Assembly: GCA_011317545.1 (NCBI GenBank)
Contig: WUJK01000004.1
Location: forward strand, 3,418,501-3,482,500
DNA from: Coniella vitis
Lineage: Eukaryota; Ascomycota; Sordariomycetes; Diaporthales; Schizoparmaceae
Direction: 5' to 3'
DNA: 64,000 bases
The notes below the pieces were generated by a model. It searched no databases. It was not told the origin of the DNA and saw only the letters and a program-made list of their open reading frames with translations. Position numbers and translations under genes: made by a program. How positions within the stretch are numbered: the stretch's first letter is position 1; every line of letters starts with the position of its first letter. Below are positions 35,601 to 49,133 of this stretch, one piece after another.

Positions 35601-38600
35601 TCTGGTCGCCAGCATGCAGACTCGGTGTGATCTTACTTTTTTGATCCATACATACTTCTCAAGTGAAGAAACTGTACCATGTACTATTTCCATCATAGTA
35701 CATAGTATGCTTGGTGGCTGTGGATGTGTACACAAACAGTGTACCGCGGTACATGCGCTGCTCAGGCGCGTTGGCGGTATGCAGGTGTCGGACTTCCGCT
35801 GCAACCCGCATCTGCGGTGCGACCAGCCTCAGAGGATGTAGAAGTACCAAATCCCCAGCCCTCGCCCATGAGTAATTCCTATTTGTAGGTATAGTACCGC
35901 CCAGGGACTGACGCGTGGTATGCGTCTGATGCCGTGGGGGTTCGGCCACACAAGTCGTGAAGTTCTGCAGTCACGTAGCCATCTCATGCTTCCGAGCATT
36001 CTGCTGTACATTTTGTAACTAACCTCAACCTGCTGCGATTCGTTCGTGGCTTTTTTGGGTGGAACAACGTGAAGTCATGCAGCAGACGTTTTTTTTTTTG
36101 TTTTTTTTTTTTTTTTTGCTTATCCGCATGGATCCGGCTGTCCGCGGCATGACCAAGAGGCTTCCAGACTTTCTGTAAGCTTGTGCTATGATACATAGCA
36201 CAGTCCCATCGTCGTCGAATAGATCGGACCCGACTCATGACAAGGTCTGAGGAGGGTCAGCAGGGCATGACTCGGCTCGGCGAAAGTACTGTAGCTTTTG
36301 TTGCTGTTGACGGTTTTGCACTTTTGTGGAGTAAAAGGGCGCCTTGGCGGGCATGGCTCGGCCGGTACATGTGTGATGTGTTAATGGTCGTTTTCTGTGG
36401 ACAATTGGTGGCCATCTTTTTCGCAAGCTATGCCTTCTGCAATCTGGATAGTCAATGCATGAGTATCTTATTATGTACAAATCAAACACGCGGTACTGTC
36501 CACAGTGTCAGCGAGACATACCTGTAGATCGCCACGAACCATAGCTACTTGTCCAATGATTGGTGCGCCTCTCAGCCGCGACTTTGTCTACTCCATACCC
36601 ACGGCTTTTGGCACCCAAAACTCTATCCCTCGCGGTTCCTCAGGCGCCAAGGATTAAATGGGCTGATAATGGAAACCATTGCTGCGTTATTCTGTTCATG
36701 GCATAATATGTAGGTTGAAAAGATTACTGTGTAATGTGAACGTATAAAGTACAGCAGGGCGTGGACTGAAACGCCGTATGTGCGTTGTTGATGGTGTATT
36801 TGTATCACATGTCGCGTGTGTTAGCAAGCACTTGCCACTTATTTCTAAATTTGTTTTCACAAAAAGTGAGAGGGCAAAGATGAATGATAAACTCACTCGT
36901 TTCACTCTTTTTGCGCACTATGAAGAGTGCTAGACAGATTTCCTGGACCACAGCGCAGTGAGCATAAGGAGACGGCAGATGATAGCATGTACTATGTATA
37001 CTGTACGACGTTGACGGCATGGAGAGGCATGGAAGCGCTGGAGCTGCTGCGGCGTTACTCTGTACAGGCTGGCCCTGCATCTTGTTGCGAACTGCCGGCC
37101 TGGGGGGAGGGGGTCGCGGAGGGGGCATGGCCATGCACCGTTGCGCATGGCCAGCCTGGGCAGTACAACACCCAATCTGCGCATCCCAGAATGCCAACAA
37201 TCGATGGCCAGACCTCGCGACTCCTTTGAGGGTATGGCTATAAGATGCTCAGCTCCACTCTACTCGTTTACATTGGTTAGTCACAACGAGCAACCGCAAG
37301 TGCGCGGCTGCTGCTTCCGTTGGTAACGTCCTTACTATGTATTCTGCTGTGCATCGGTCGTAGTGAGTGACCACTGGTCAGCTACTGCAAGATATGTGAT
37401 CGGTCCCGCAATTGCTGTTGTGGAGCGACAGGTATCGTACATAAGCTCATGGGGCAATGCTGGGGATGCGGAATGCCCTGATTGCCTGGCAACCAGGGGT
37501 GAGCGAGTTAGGGGAGTCCACGATCCATCTTGATGATGGCAATATACGAATTGGGGAATGGCATAGCATGGCAAAGCATGGCAAAGCAGCTTATATCCGC
37601 TCAAGAATTATCGTTGTAATTGACGGACTGTCTGCAAAGCATCGGCAGAAGACATGTTGCAAGTTCGGATTGCCGCGACAGGTCTGACCGGCTGGAGTGC
37701 GCCGGCACACCCCATCTGGCACTGCAGTGGCAGATGGCAGCCTTTATGGATTTAAGCTTGGGCAGAGAAATCAAGTTTGTCGCCGCTTGCACGATGGAGT
37801 TGAGACAAGCGCGGTCAGTGGTGTCGTGCAGAGAACGGCACACAAGCGTAAAGCATGGATGCCATGTATGTAAAAGTGAGTGGTGTGCCCTCTTGCAGCA
37901 GCTCAAGACGTGCATTGCGACACATGATGGTATCCCGCTCATACATGGCATGCGCTGCTCCCGTGCCAGGGCCGGCGGGTCGACTAGGAGGGGATCCTGG
38001 AGGGCCAAGGGGCTGACAGCTGGAGGTGGGCGTTCTGGCGTGCCATGGCTCCCTGTCGACGACCCAGACAGTCGGGATCGTGAGCGAGCGACTGCAGCAG
38101 GGTTCTTGGGTGGACAGCAACCGCAAAGACTGGTGCGTTGTTGACTGTTTTTGGCATGTGCCAACGTTTGTGTGTCGCCATGGCATGTTTGTTGTGGTGC
38201 CCCATCATTTGACCCAGAGCAGCCCGCGCCAACGATGAAAGACGAAGAAGCCACAGTCCGGACGCATCGTGGACGCAAGCGAGATCAGGGAGGGGAGCGC
38301 ACCCGTACCATACAGAGCACTTCAGTCGCTATCAAGGCTGCTTGGGGCAAACGGAGAGGTCGAGACCCTCCGGGCACCCGGACCTTCAACCGCTGGTCGT
38401 GTCGTCACTATCAGCTTGGCCTCGTTCAACACATGAATGCCTTCACTTCTCGGTGCAAGAAAAGGCGTACCCTGTACTTCGGAGCTCGTTGCGCTTCCAT
38501 CACTTTTATGTTTGCTCTCGCGGGATTGGGCGTGATGCCGAGACTCGGTAGCAGCCAAGTCGACCTTGCAATCTGTGCCTGCAGCAGTCTTCTGGATCGA

Positions 38601-39400
38601 GTAACCAGGCGACTCTGTGCCGGGAAACCTGGAAATTATCTCGGCTGCACATGTGCTTGATTGATACGGAAGCGGCCCGGCCGTTGCGCAAGTACGGACA
38701 CCATAGTACTACAGTACTTGTACTATCAGTAGGGTGAAGGAAGGAGGGAAGCGCTGCTTCCGCGTCCGGACTTTGCTTTGAGTACTGTGTAGAGGCAAGG
38801 GGTGGGGCGGACCGTGCGTACTCTGGTACTTTGGACTCTAGGTACTGTGCTAGGTAGCAATCTCCAGTCAAGGGATGACGGAGAGTATCTCGCTAAGCTG
38901 TAAAGCGTGTATAGTACGGAATCGCTATCCACATAAACTATGGTAGCAGCCAAATTCCAAGAGGATGGAGCGTAATTGCAATTGGGCACCACACCAAGAC
39001 GGCGTCCGCAGATACAATCTACGTACCTGTGTACAGGCAATTACCAATCATCATGATGTGCTGCCTGCTACTGAGTCGATGCAAGCTCTATCGAGTTTTC
39101 CAGAGCATACGTTACTGCTACGTGCGCGCGTAATGCTGCCTGAAACCTCACTGGGTAGGAAGTAAGTACCTTTCGTAGAGGTGCTTTGTACCCTGCACAG
39201 TGATGTTCTATGTATCAGCTTGCTCGTGCACGGACTTGACGGCGCAGGGCGGTGAAAAGCTTTCACTACTACTATGTTATACTATGTATATTATGTATAC
39301 TATGTATGTACTGCATAGTCGTATGCATGGTAGATTAGAGTAGCTGCAATGATGCATGGATACAAGTACTGCTGGCCAGCAGAAAGGTACAAGGTATGGA
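29700..39400. other. Gene desert of about 9.7 kb
   Basis: I see no reading frame with a family motif or a coherent splice pattern on either strand. The DNA is A/T- and low-complexity-rich: poly-A/poly-T runs, TA runs (31003-31019), and a T12 tract joined to G11 (31794-31816). Further G10 or C10 runs lie at 31926 and 32174. It holds at least 12 exact copies of the 9-mer TACATAGTA/TACTATGTA, six of them between 34510 and 34732. It may contain non-coding transcripts, but nothing in the sequence proves this. Confidence 0.5.
34510..34732. repeat. Cluster of six TACATAGTA/TACTATGTA motifs
   Basis: Exact copies start at 34510, 34587, 34619, 34636, 34643 and 34724, in both orientations. Two overlap head to head (TACATAGTACTATGTA, 34636-34651), which is itself a perfect 16-bp palindrome. 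Confidence 0.85.
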
Positions 39401-39479
39401 CTGTTGGGAAAAAGTCGGGCATGTAGAGGGATTTGGGCAAAAAAAGAAGAGAAAAGAAAGAGATCCAAGAAACGGACAG

Positions 39480-42400
39480 GGTCAGGTACAGCTTCGTGTT
39501 CTACAACCCCCGCCCCCAAAAGTCCCAGCAGCAGCAATCCAGAAGTTCTTTCCTTCTCTTCCCCCAGTCCTTGCTCGCATCCCACTCTGGTCAAATCCCA
39601 GTTCCCGCCAGGCCCCCGGTTCCTTCCAGGTTCTTCAGCCTGCACCCGCAGAATTTCATCAATTGGGTATCTGCAATTTCGACGCCCACACAACAACCTT
39701 TTTTCCCTTATCGCACTTGCTCGCTGCAATTTCAGTTTCCCGACTGTGGCTTCGACATCCATCGACGATTCGCGCCGTCACCGCCATCAAGCATCGGCAG
39801 CAGGCTCTCATCGCTTGCAAACCAAACCGTTTTCGACACGCGACCGGCAGCACGAAGGAGCTCCTGCAAGGTAGAAGTAAGTACTGAGTCGGTCGTTTGC
39901 GTGGATTCCAGGTCAGGCTCGGCCACAACCAGACCTGCCCTTGTCCAGCCCAGCCCAGCCCAGCCCAAGCGGCCCCTGCCCTGCCTTGCTCTACCCTGCA
40001 CCCTCAGCGTCAGTTCCTTGTTCCCTGTCAGTGCTTTCCCGATGCCCTGGGCCCGTCGCGTTCGCGTTGGTCAAGCAGCATTCGCATGGGCGACTTGTAC
40101 AGGCAGACCCAATCGCACAATTCGAGCTCGATGAACTGCAACAGCACAGCAAGACGTCGTGCCTTGCGATCAAGGACACATATGGTTTCTTGAGTCTGGA
40201 TTGCGGACCCCTCAACCACCAGTCTCCGCCCGCCAGCTTGCCGTGTGGTTATCGCATCATCGAACCGCGTCGAGCTTGTCGTGTGGCTGCAACCCTGATA
40301 CTTTCCAGGCCTGCCGTTGCGCTTCGTGTCCCTTTCTTGATCGTTCGTCGTTACGTCCCAGCCTCGTGGGCCGTCCATTTGACCGTTGCTCTCCTCCGCG
40401 CCAAATACGGGCCAGAGACACTGACAGGTGCGCGTCTTGGAGCGTTTTCTAGGATCAATCTGGGACAGCCGCAACGGCTTCTTTCGACCACGATTACCCC
40501 TGTCATCAGGTCCAAGTTCGACCCAACAACCTTCCCACCCACACTTCCCAAGCAGCTGGAAGCCTCGATATCAACGACGAGATCGTCCGGCGTCTTTTGT
40601 GCCTTGACAGTTCCTGCCACATTCTTGTCCTCTAAAGAAGCAACACTGATAAGGTCGGCAATCAGATTGCACACGCAACCCTCGCATCGAACCGCGGCCT
40701 CTCATCTTGTTTTAAGTCGAAAAAGGCTACTCGAACACACAATACGACTGGAGCAGCAGCATATTTGCTGAGAAAAGAAAAGAATCACACGATACAAAGC
40801 CAAGGAAGCACAGCGATCAGGCCTTACTGCGCTTCGAGCAACCTGAGCCCACGCGTATAGTTGAGTGACGTTCTCAAGTTGCGCAGATCTACGAACTTGA
40901 TCTGCGACCTGCAAGGCTGGTGGAAAGTTCGTTAAGGCTGTCAATCAAAGTCTGGAAGTACGCCTTTGAGAGCCACTCGTTCAAAAACTTGCTCGGCCTC
41001 TATTTCGCGAGCGCTGAGCCAGCATCGCGCCACTCTGCAAACGCCCGTGCTTTCTTGTGGCAGATTGGCGACATAGTACACCAAGACAGGCCGTAGCGAG
41101 CTCGCCAGCGAACCAACGCACAAGCACACTGTGAGGCCGTCTCTATTCTGTAAGCCCTTCTTTCTATCTTTCTGCGCTGCATCTTGGATCATTTCCCTAT
41201 TGCTACTATCAAGTACCAAGCAAGCACCTAGACTGGGTGTTCATCATGGTTGCGTGATGAAATGGACGCGCCAGCGTGCAGTTCCCTTGAGGCCCCTGTC
41301 AGCATGCTCCTGGACGGGGCCGTCATCCCCATCCCATGCAGCCAGTGCCAGCGCCAATGCCAGAAGGGCTGTACTTGGCAATCCACGCCCCTGGCGACCG
41401 ATCTGCGCTCCCACTCCGCAATCTCCATCCATCCTGCTACCCAAGCTTGGTCGCCAGGCCTGCCAGGGTTGCATGCGAGTGCCGCCACCACGCAGCGCAA
41501 CAAGCTTCTCACACACACCGGTCACCCTAGACGCTCCTTTAATTCACACTTCTTTGCAGCGGACGCTGTGGCGGGCCCACCCTGGGAAAATACAAAAACC
41601 ATCATTCAGGGAAAGTCTCGTGTCCCATCCTTGCCTCCAGCGTCCGGGGGGGCCCAAGGCATGGCGGCCTGCGCGGTACATATCCAGTTCCTGGGCCTGG
41701 CCATCTGCTTTGGCTTGATGAACCATTCCTTCCTTCTGCTGTTATTGCACAATAGCAGCGCCTTTTCCTCGTGTAGGCTCACAGTACAAAGAGCGCCCCT
41801 GCACCCCCGACCGCTACCCTCCTTCTCCAAAACCTTCATCCCCGTCCTGTTCGAAGCCTCTCTGTTCTTCTCTTTCCTTCGACTACGTTTCTCTGCCGCA
41901 CCCCCAGCAGCTTGTGGCATCCCTGGTGCGTCACCAACCCTGCCCTGCTTTGCCCTGCCCTGCCCTGCCTTGTTACCCCATACTCTGGCTGCCCTAGAGG
42001 GTTGCTGCACATGCCAGTTCTCCAGTGGCCTACATAAGGGTCTGTCCTGGGCCCCTGCCCTTGTCTAGCTGGCCCTAAGCATGCAACCCATGTCTCTGTT
42101 GTCCCTGTCGAGCACTTTTTGCCAGCTATTCGCTTGTATATCGTTCTTTTTCTTTTTGCCTATTGCTTAACAACTTATATGGTGTTGTGGGCATGCGACA
42201 GCGCAACTCTGCTGACAGCATCTGAAGCAGTAACCAGAAACAACAGGCCACGGTTCTTTCAAGCACACCCTTCCCAAGCCCCTCGCAGCGAAAATCAGCC
42301 GTCCTCCAAGCCTCCCAGCCAAGGCTCGCACCTTCCCACGATAACCTTGGGGGTCTCTGTTCTTTCGACCTGCACGGCTCGTCCCGTGATCATCAGCCAG

Positions 42401-43223
42401 CCTTGCGCTGTCCGCTGCATACTAGGGTATTACCCTGTCCGCATCGAAGAGGTCATCAAGGGCTTCATCACGTGGTCTTTAGGCTTCACATAACTCTTCC
42501 CGACGCTGTGGTTCAGCACCATTGAACCGTTAGTACCGTACTGGGATTCCCTGTGCCGGTTCATCAGAGACATTGTCGGGTATGTACATCTCGTGGTAAA
42601 TGTTGTTCTTCCATCATGATGCCTGTTCGTTCAGCCGATCAGCCATAGCCTCGCATAGCACTCAGCCTTGCCTGCTCTTGTAGTCTGGCATTATATCCAG
42701 CCTTGTAATGTTGCTGCTTCACCTGCCGCAGTTTGTCCTCTTGAAGCCCTTGGCAATCTCCCAGTTTGATCAGACTGTTCTAACCATTTCTGCCATCAGC
42801 CATTAGTTCCACGCTTTCGACGAATTCTACTTGTGCTCTACGCTCTCCCTCGCACCAACTCATTCGTCTTGATATAAAGACCCGGGTAAGTACAAGATGG
42901 AGGTCAACGTCATGGCCGTGGGCCATGACGATCTTTGCCCAAGCCGTGCCCCGATCACAGCCGTGTCAGGCGTAGTCGGTCGACGCTAATGGTCCAACTC
43001 AACTGCCCCCGTTTTGTCTTTTTTCACCTCGCAAACGAACTACTTCTACGCACGCCGGTTGCATTGCATGCCTGCTGTGCAAGTGGTTTGTTTTTCACAA
43101 CGACCTGTTGGTGTGCCGGACGAACCAAAAACACTTTCTTTCCTGGTCTATGAGTCATTCATAATTGAACTAACACTCTTGATTGGGCAGACTGTGTGTT
43201 GTTAGCTTTTACCGTGGCTCTCT
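39480..43223 (+). other. Probable multi-exon 5' leader of the DUF8032-type gene
   Basis: From about 39480 the composition switches to C/T-rich, CAACAA-rich sequence typical of fungal leaders. Good donor sites occur (GTAAGT at 39877 and 42886), and an acceptor TTAG lies at 43202-43205. Long open frames in all three frames (for example 39941-40771 and 41250-42068) lack any family features and are best read as leader or intron. The assignment to the downstream gene is inference from orientation. Confidence 0.4.
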
Positions 43224-43289
43224 ATGGGATTCGCCATGGCCCAGCATCGGCAGACTGCCTTCAAGGAGGAGCATTCTCCGGCTGACTCG
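43224..43289 (+). other. Candidate first coding exon of the DUF8032-type gene
   Basis: ATG at 43224 (MGFAMAQHRQ..., second ATG at 43236) runs 22 codons to a strong donor GTAAGC at 43290, ending in phase 0. This is exactly the phase needed by the first clear coding exon at 45934, which has no ATG of its own. The implied intron would be 2644 bp, extreme for a fungus, so other unseen exons are possible. Confidence 0.35.
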
Positions 43290-45933
43290 GTAAGCCAGTT
43301 CTTTCCCGCCTGTTTCCTTTTCCTTGGCCTTGTCTTTCTTTGTGCAGCCGCGTTGCAAGTCATTTTGGCTGTCGGTAGTTCCGAATTCCGCCGCCGCCGG
43401 TTTCGTACAGATACGCCCTGGTGCTTCTTCAAGTTGCGATGGAAGAACCAAAACCAGAGGGATCCAGAATTCCAAGCCCGAGCTCGAGCTCGTACTATTG
43501 TTGGATACGCTACGCGTCCGTGGCTACCTCTCGCGCACCCCTGTTGGCCGCTGTGTGGAAACGTGCCTTGTTTCCAGAAGACAAGATTGTGGGTCGCCAG
43601 TGGTGGCCAGGCCCGGCTTGGGGAGCATCCTGTGCAGGCGCAGGGGATTGCCGTTTCAGCCGGGGGTCTCACTGGCTGCATCCGATCAGGGCGCTGTTGG
43701 TACATAGCCCAGGTACCCTACCTAGGTCCCACGTATCTCTGGCCATGGTCTCGACATTGGGACACCTGCATTATCGCATTCTGCTTTTCTACCCACCCTT
43801 TCACTGCACATCTTTCCATGCCAGAGCCGAGAGAGACGACAGCGCATGGCACACAAAGTTTAGACGCGTCGTCATGCAACCTGATGCGGCCGCGTTGTGT
43901 GCCTCGTCTCTATTCTCCTTTCCCCCTTCCGGACCCTATTTCCTTCATTTTAATATTTTCTGGCTCGGTGCCCGCATCATGGGCTTGGTTTGAAGTTCCC
44001 TTCGCTGGCGATGGGCGGTTATCGGGAAGCCAAAAGTTTCGAGGCACATGTCACACAACAACTTTGTTGGCGCAAAACTTGGCCCGTTCGATCTAAATTA
44101 GCACGGACAAAGTTTTGCGAGTGATGTTCCAAGAGCGGCGTGACGATCACAAGACAACGATGGCGTCAGTTCTGATGGTGATCGCTTTCCTACTCAGTCT
44201 GTTGGATCTTGTCTGCTGTGTGCTTGGGTATCTGCTGCGAGCTGTACAAGGTACAAGCTACGTACAGTACTCACAGACTATGAGAGAAGCTGTCACACAT
44301 CCGCGGGCCCGCCTCAGTCACAGAGCGGTCTTGTACTCGAGACAAGTGAAAACCGAGAGCTGCGCACTGGCTGCGACTTATCGCGGGCAGGAGCAGGGGA
44401 TGTCTGACCGGGGCACCCTCGCCACACCGCCGTTCCTCCACCATGCCACCCTGGCCAATTATCCTGCTTCAGCCCCGGGCCCCGCTGCAGATTTGGGACT
44501 AGACTGGCATCCCAGGCTAGCCCGATCTCGCCTTCCTCTTTTCTCTCTCTCTCTTTTTTTTATTTTTTATTTTTTGGTTTTTTGGTGCCGCAGGGCTTGC
44601 ACTGTCCGTTTGGTGCGAGAGTGCATTGCGCCCCACATGGCGCCTGCCCCACTTTCAATTTCCCTTGGGCTTCATGCGCGCATCGGCTCCACCCGCGGGT
44701 TGTGTGCCAGGCCAGCAGCAGTTCCTATCGGGGCACTGTGCACTTCTTTCGGGAGGCCGGGGGGGGGGTTGGAGGCAGTGCTTCCAGCAGCGAAAAGTTG
44801 CTCTTGGTTTGGCGGTTTCTTTTTTTGTTGCGTGTTGAGAAGCAGCAAAACGGCCAGGACACACTATACCGCCTCGAAACAGCTACTGCCTCAAGGCCCT
44901 ATATAGCTGGAATTGCTATAGGGGGGTTGCCGTGCTGATGTCGTTGTTGCCCCGAGCCCCAAGGCGTGCCCGCTCCCAGCTCAAATATCTTGACTAACCC
45001 TGCTTTCCCCCCTCTTCGCCTTGCACCCCATTCCATTCCTCCTGGTCCTCCCACGCCTATCACCTCGTCGATTACCCCGGCTCGCTTTTCCCTCACTCAC
45101 GCTCTCTTTGTGTGTGTATGTGTGTTGTGTGCCTGCTACATACTACGACTAGGTTCTGGTCAGTTCTGCCCTCCTCCTGCTGCTGCTGCTGTATTGTTGT
45201 CTTTGTTTGGTTATTCTGCCCTTCTTATTCCTCCTTGTTCTGGGCTGCGCGCTGTCATCTTGGTTGGATGGGCAAGCTACACTGCGGTTACGCTCTCTTT
45301 TCACCAGACGCGTACGCGACTTGCTCTTTTTCCTGTTGCACGCGCGATTCTGAAGACGAAGAAATTCTGTGCTTGCCGTTTGTCGTTGTCGTTTGGCGCC
45401 CTGTTACCCCCGCATCAGCCCCCCCGAGAGGCCCTGGAACCGTCATCAGCAGCTCGATTTCCCGTCTGGGAAATCAACGGCTCTTGAGTGGTCGACTTCA
45501 GCATCCCCTGTCCTCGCTTGTGCAATCCCACAGGGTGTCACTGCCTGTGCAAAGGCGCACAACTCCCCCAGAATAGCCAGGGGGGGGGAACGCTCGCCCA
45601 CGTCGCCCTGCTACGCTACCGCTAGGCTGCTAGGCTTTGGGTTACACCCAAGTACACCAATCTACAGTTGTATGGCCAGGGTCAAGTGGCCCTGAATATC
45701 ATCCATCGCTGGGTTGACCAATTACTACCATGATATACATGTTTACTTGATGCTGTTCCTCATCATCAACTATTATCTTTTTTTCTTTACCAGCTTTGCC
45801 TCTCCCTGCTTTGCTACCCACGAGCTTCCACTTGATACTTTTGCACTCATCGCATTTGATCTTGCTGTGACGAATATTGGAGAGAAAAAAAAAGGCCCTG
45901 TAGCTAACCGTTTGGACGAATTTTACCCTACAG

Positions 45934-48900
45934 CACCATCCTCCCCACCACCAAGGTCCACCCTCGCATCTCCAACAACACCGGCCGTCGAGCATTGTTC
46001 AACAGCATCAGACCGCGCCGCCTGCATCGGGATACCAAGCGAGCAGCTATCCTCCACCGCCAAACTCGGGTAGTAACGCACCAAGCACACCTCAGGACGC
46101 ACTGCCTTACTATCAGGCCAATTCGTACAGTGCTGCCAGCGCGCCAAGCGGATACACATCCGCCCCAGGTAAGACGCGTCTCCACCTGCACCTATACATA
46201 CCCACATCCACCCACAAACCTCGTCGCGCGCTGCAGACAAGAACAACAACAGCAAGAGCTCGGTGTCTGAATTTTTTTCCTTTCTGCTCACCATTTTCCG
46301 CCTTCTGACTTTTCCAAGATCAAACAGACATGATGGCCCAAACCGTGCCACGACAGCCTTACCTGCAGTCCTATCACTCGTCCAACTCGCCAGCCTCGGT
46401 GGCCTCGCCATCGAGCCACGACCAGCGAACAATGTATGGCCAGCACTCGCAGCAGCCGCTGCAGCAGCAGATGCACCAATCCTATTACCCACAACCACCC
46501 CAGCAGCAGCACTATGCTTCGATGCCCCAGGGTAGCATGGGCCAACAACCCGCTGCCTCGCCCTATGCCCAGCACACTCCGCAGCCTCAGCCTAGCATGA
46601 TGATGCCGCATCAGTCCCACCAGCAGCCCCAGATTGCCCAGCACCCAAGCCAACACGCTCAGGCCGCAATGGCTGCCAGCCCGCGCCACCCTCAAAAGAT
46701 TGATACCCACGCACACCAACAGGTGCCTCAGCTCCAGAGGCCCTCAGGTTCGGGCCCCATTGGAGGGCCGTCACCCAGCGCTCAAAACGGAGGTCAGCTC
46801 TCGACGCCCACTGGCTCAGCATCTGGCGTCAACCCCAATGCCGCGCCCGGACCTATTCCCGCGACCACGCCTCTTGTCGTTCGACAGGACGGCAACGGAG
46901 TTCAGTGGATCGCTTTTGAGTACTCTCGCGATCGCGTCAAGATGGAATACACTATTCGATGTGACGTTGAATCAGTTGATACGGACCAACTCAAGACGGA
47001 GTTCAAGACGGAAAACTGTGTGTATCCCCGCGCCTGCTGTCCCAAGGACCAATACCGCGGCAACCGCTTGCAGTATGAGACAGAGTGCAACACTGTCGGA
47101 TGGGCGCTGGCGCAATTGAACCCTCCTCTTCGTGGCAAGCGTGGTCTCATTCAGCGCGCCGTCGACAGCTGGCGAAACAGCAACCAGGATCCCCGCCTTC
47201 GCAGCAGAAGGGTCCGCCGTATGGCCAAGATGACGCACCGCAAGAACCAGCCTGCTACTCCCACCCACATGGGCGGCCCTGGCGGCCCTCAAGGCATGCC
47301 TGCAGGACCCATGGGTTCTGCACCCATGGGAAAGCCTGGCATGAACATGGGCGGCCATTTGAGCCACGGCAACCCTGATGGCCACCACGGCGGAGATGAA
47401 GTCGGTATGTACCAGATGTGAATGAGTGCGCTGCGATTGTTTTGTGATACCTTTTTCAGAAGTCATTCAAGCTGTTGTCATTGTTATTCTGTGTGGTCAA
47501 GGCTCGGTTTTGTCATTTTCCTTCTTTATTCTCGCTTTTCCTGTTTTGCTTTTTTAAAAACTACTTCTTCTTGAGTGGATGTTATTTGTGTTTGGAATTT
47601 ACGGAAGTCATGTTTATTCTCTTTTCACTTGACTGTTTTCCCTGTTTTTACTTATTATTCCCTTTGTTTTTTTGTTGTTTTTACGGCACACTGCCGGTTC
47701 ATATACATACAAAGGCTTCAGAAGCCCATCCGACAACAGAGTACTCGGCATATCATTCATCAAAGAGAACACCTGTACATTACACGCATTTAGTTGGCTG
47801 CTGGATCGTTGTTTAGTCCGTTTTGCTGATCCCCTTGGGTCCTTTGGTATGGCGCGCTGCAATTGTTTGTACGTGCGTTGTGCTCTGACCCATGCGCGCC
47901 CAACTTGCGAAATCATTCATCATCGGCTTGGCATCAAAACACACAAAGTTTTGTTTATTGGGTTCTAGAGGCTGCAGTCAAGTCCTCCAAAAAGACCTTG
48001 TTTATATTGCCAAATTATCAGTTAGGCTCTTCCTTCTATTACTTGGGGAAAGAGAACCCTTACCCTCCTCCATCCTGACTCTCCCCCCTCCCCTCCCCCC
48101 TGCGCAAGTTGCTGCAGCACCCATGCCTCGCTTACACGTTTCTGGTTCCTATTTCCGTCCTTCCACCCACACCTGTCCCTGAAAGCAGCAGTTGTCCCCG
48201 CTGATCTAGGCGGGGTTTTCCCAAACACACTGTGCTCGGATGCTGACCAGCCTCTGCCCTGTAGGCGATGGAGAGTACATGGACGATCAACACCATCATC
48301 ACCACCAAGCACCAGCTGGCCAAACCGGTGCTGCCACCGAAGACGTCCGCCACGCCCAAGTCTTCAACAATGGTTACGGAAGCTATGGTAGTGGCGCTCC
48401 CGCTGCTAGCTCCACCATGCCGTCGCTTCAGGACACGCTGAGCAATGGTCATGCAAGCGTTGCTGCTCGTCGGGGGGGCCATGGAGCCGCTGGCAGTGAT
48501 GAGCCTGAGGATTTGTTTCCAGACATCCCCGAGGCTAAGAAGCGCAAGTTCATTCTTGTCGAAGACAGTGACCGTCAGAGCAGACTCCGTGTTCGCGTTA
48601 CCCTCGATGGCGTTGATACGCGCGAGATTCCCGACTCGTTCCGCAAAAGTTCGTCAGTCTACCCGCGCAGCTACTTTCCCCGAGAGATGCAGAGCCCTCC
48701 TCCTAGCGCAACGGGTTCTCGCTTTTTTCAAGAAGATTCGAGCGACGTGGAGGATGATGGCAACGCCGAGACGGATGGCCGCCGCGCTGGAAGAGGTGTC
48801 CACGGCCGCGGCAAGACAATGGTCAAGGTGCCGTGCAGCGATGGCTCTGATATGGAGCTGGCTATCCCCAAAATGCGTAAGGCTTTCCGGGGCAAGGAGG

Positions 48901-49133
48901 TGCGGCTCAATGATCTCGGCTACCGTATGGCTTGGCTCCAAAGCCGAGTCTTTGCAGGTCGTCCAGTCTTTCTTCAGCGGGCCTTGGATTGTTACCGCAA
49001 TAAGACCAAGCAGGCCATTGAGTCTATCATGCAAGATGTTAAGACAGTCGCCCCGCACTACGAAACGCGTGTGGGTAAGCGACGTTGGACCGAAAAAACA
49101 CGTCGTGGTGACAAGAAAGAGGAAGATTCTTGA
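45934..49133 (+). CDS. Conserved fungal DUF8032-type protein with two domain copies; start exon unresolved
   Basis: Supported exons: 45934-46168, 46319-47404 and 48265-49133. The introns are 150 bp (46169-46318) and 860 bp (47405-48264, donor GTATGT, acceptor CTGTAG), giving 729 residues. The first exon follows a branch-like CTAAC and the acceptor CTACAG, and encodes Gln/His/Pro-rich sequence without an ATG. The second exon is Gln-rich, then carries the highly conserved block WIAFEYSRDRVKMEYTIRCD, an ENCVYPRACCPKDQYRGN segment, and GKRGLIQRAVDSWRN ahead of a basic stretch. The last exon has a likely nuclear signal (KKRK) and a second, diverged copy (RLRVRVTLDGVDT, VYPRSYFPRE, then LGYRMAWLQ and LQRALDCYRN). 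Polar activator-like regions plus basic patches suggest a transcriptional regulator; this is inferred. If the 860-bp intron is kept, the protein ends four codons later (MYQM). Confidence 0.85.
47405..48264 (+). other. Unusually long intron separating the two domain copies
   Basis: It is 860 bp with proper GTATGT..TGTAG ends. Retention produces an immediate in-frame stop after VGMYQM, so two proteins (one or two domain copies) can come from one gene. It is T-rich inside (47470-47700), with no coding features. Confidence 0.65.

Noticed and set aside
39941..42068. Long open frames of 270-plus codons in the region upstream of the DUF8032-type gene
   Set aside because: They overlap each other in several frames, have no family motif and follow C/T-rich leader composition.
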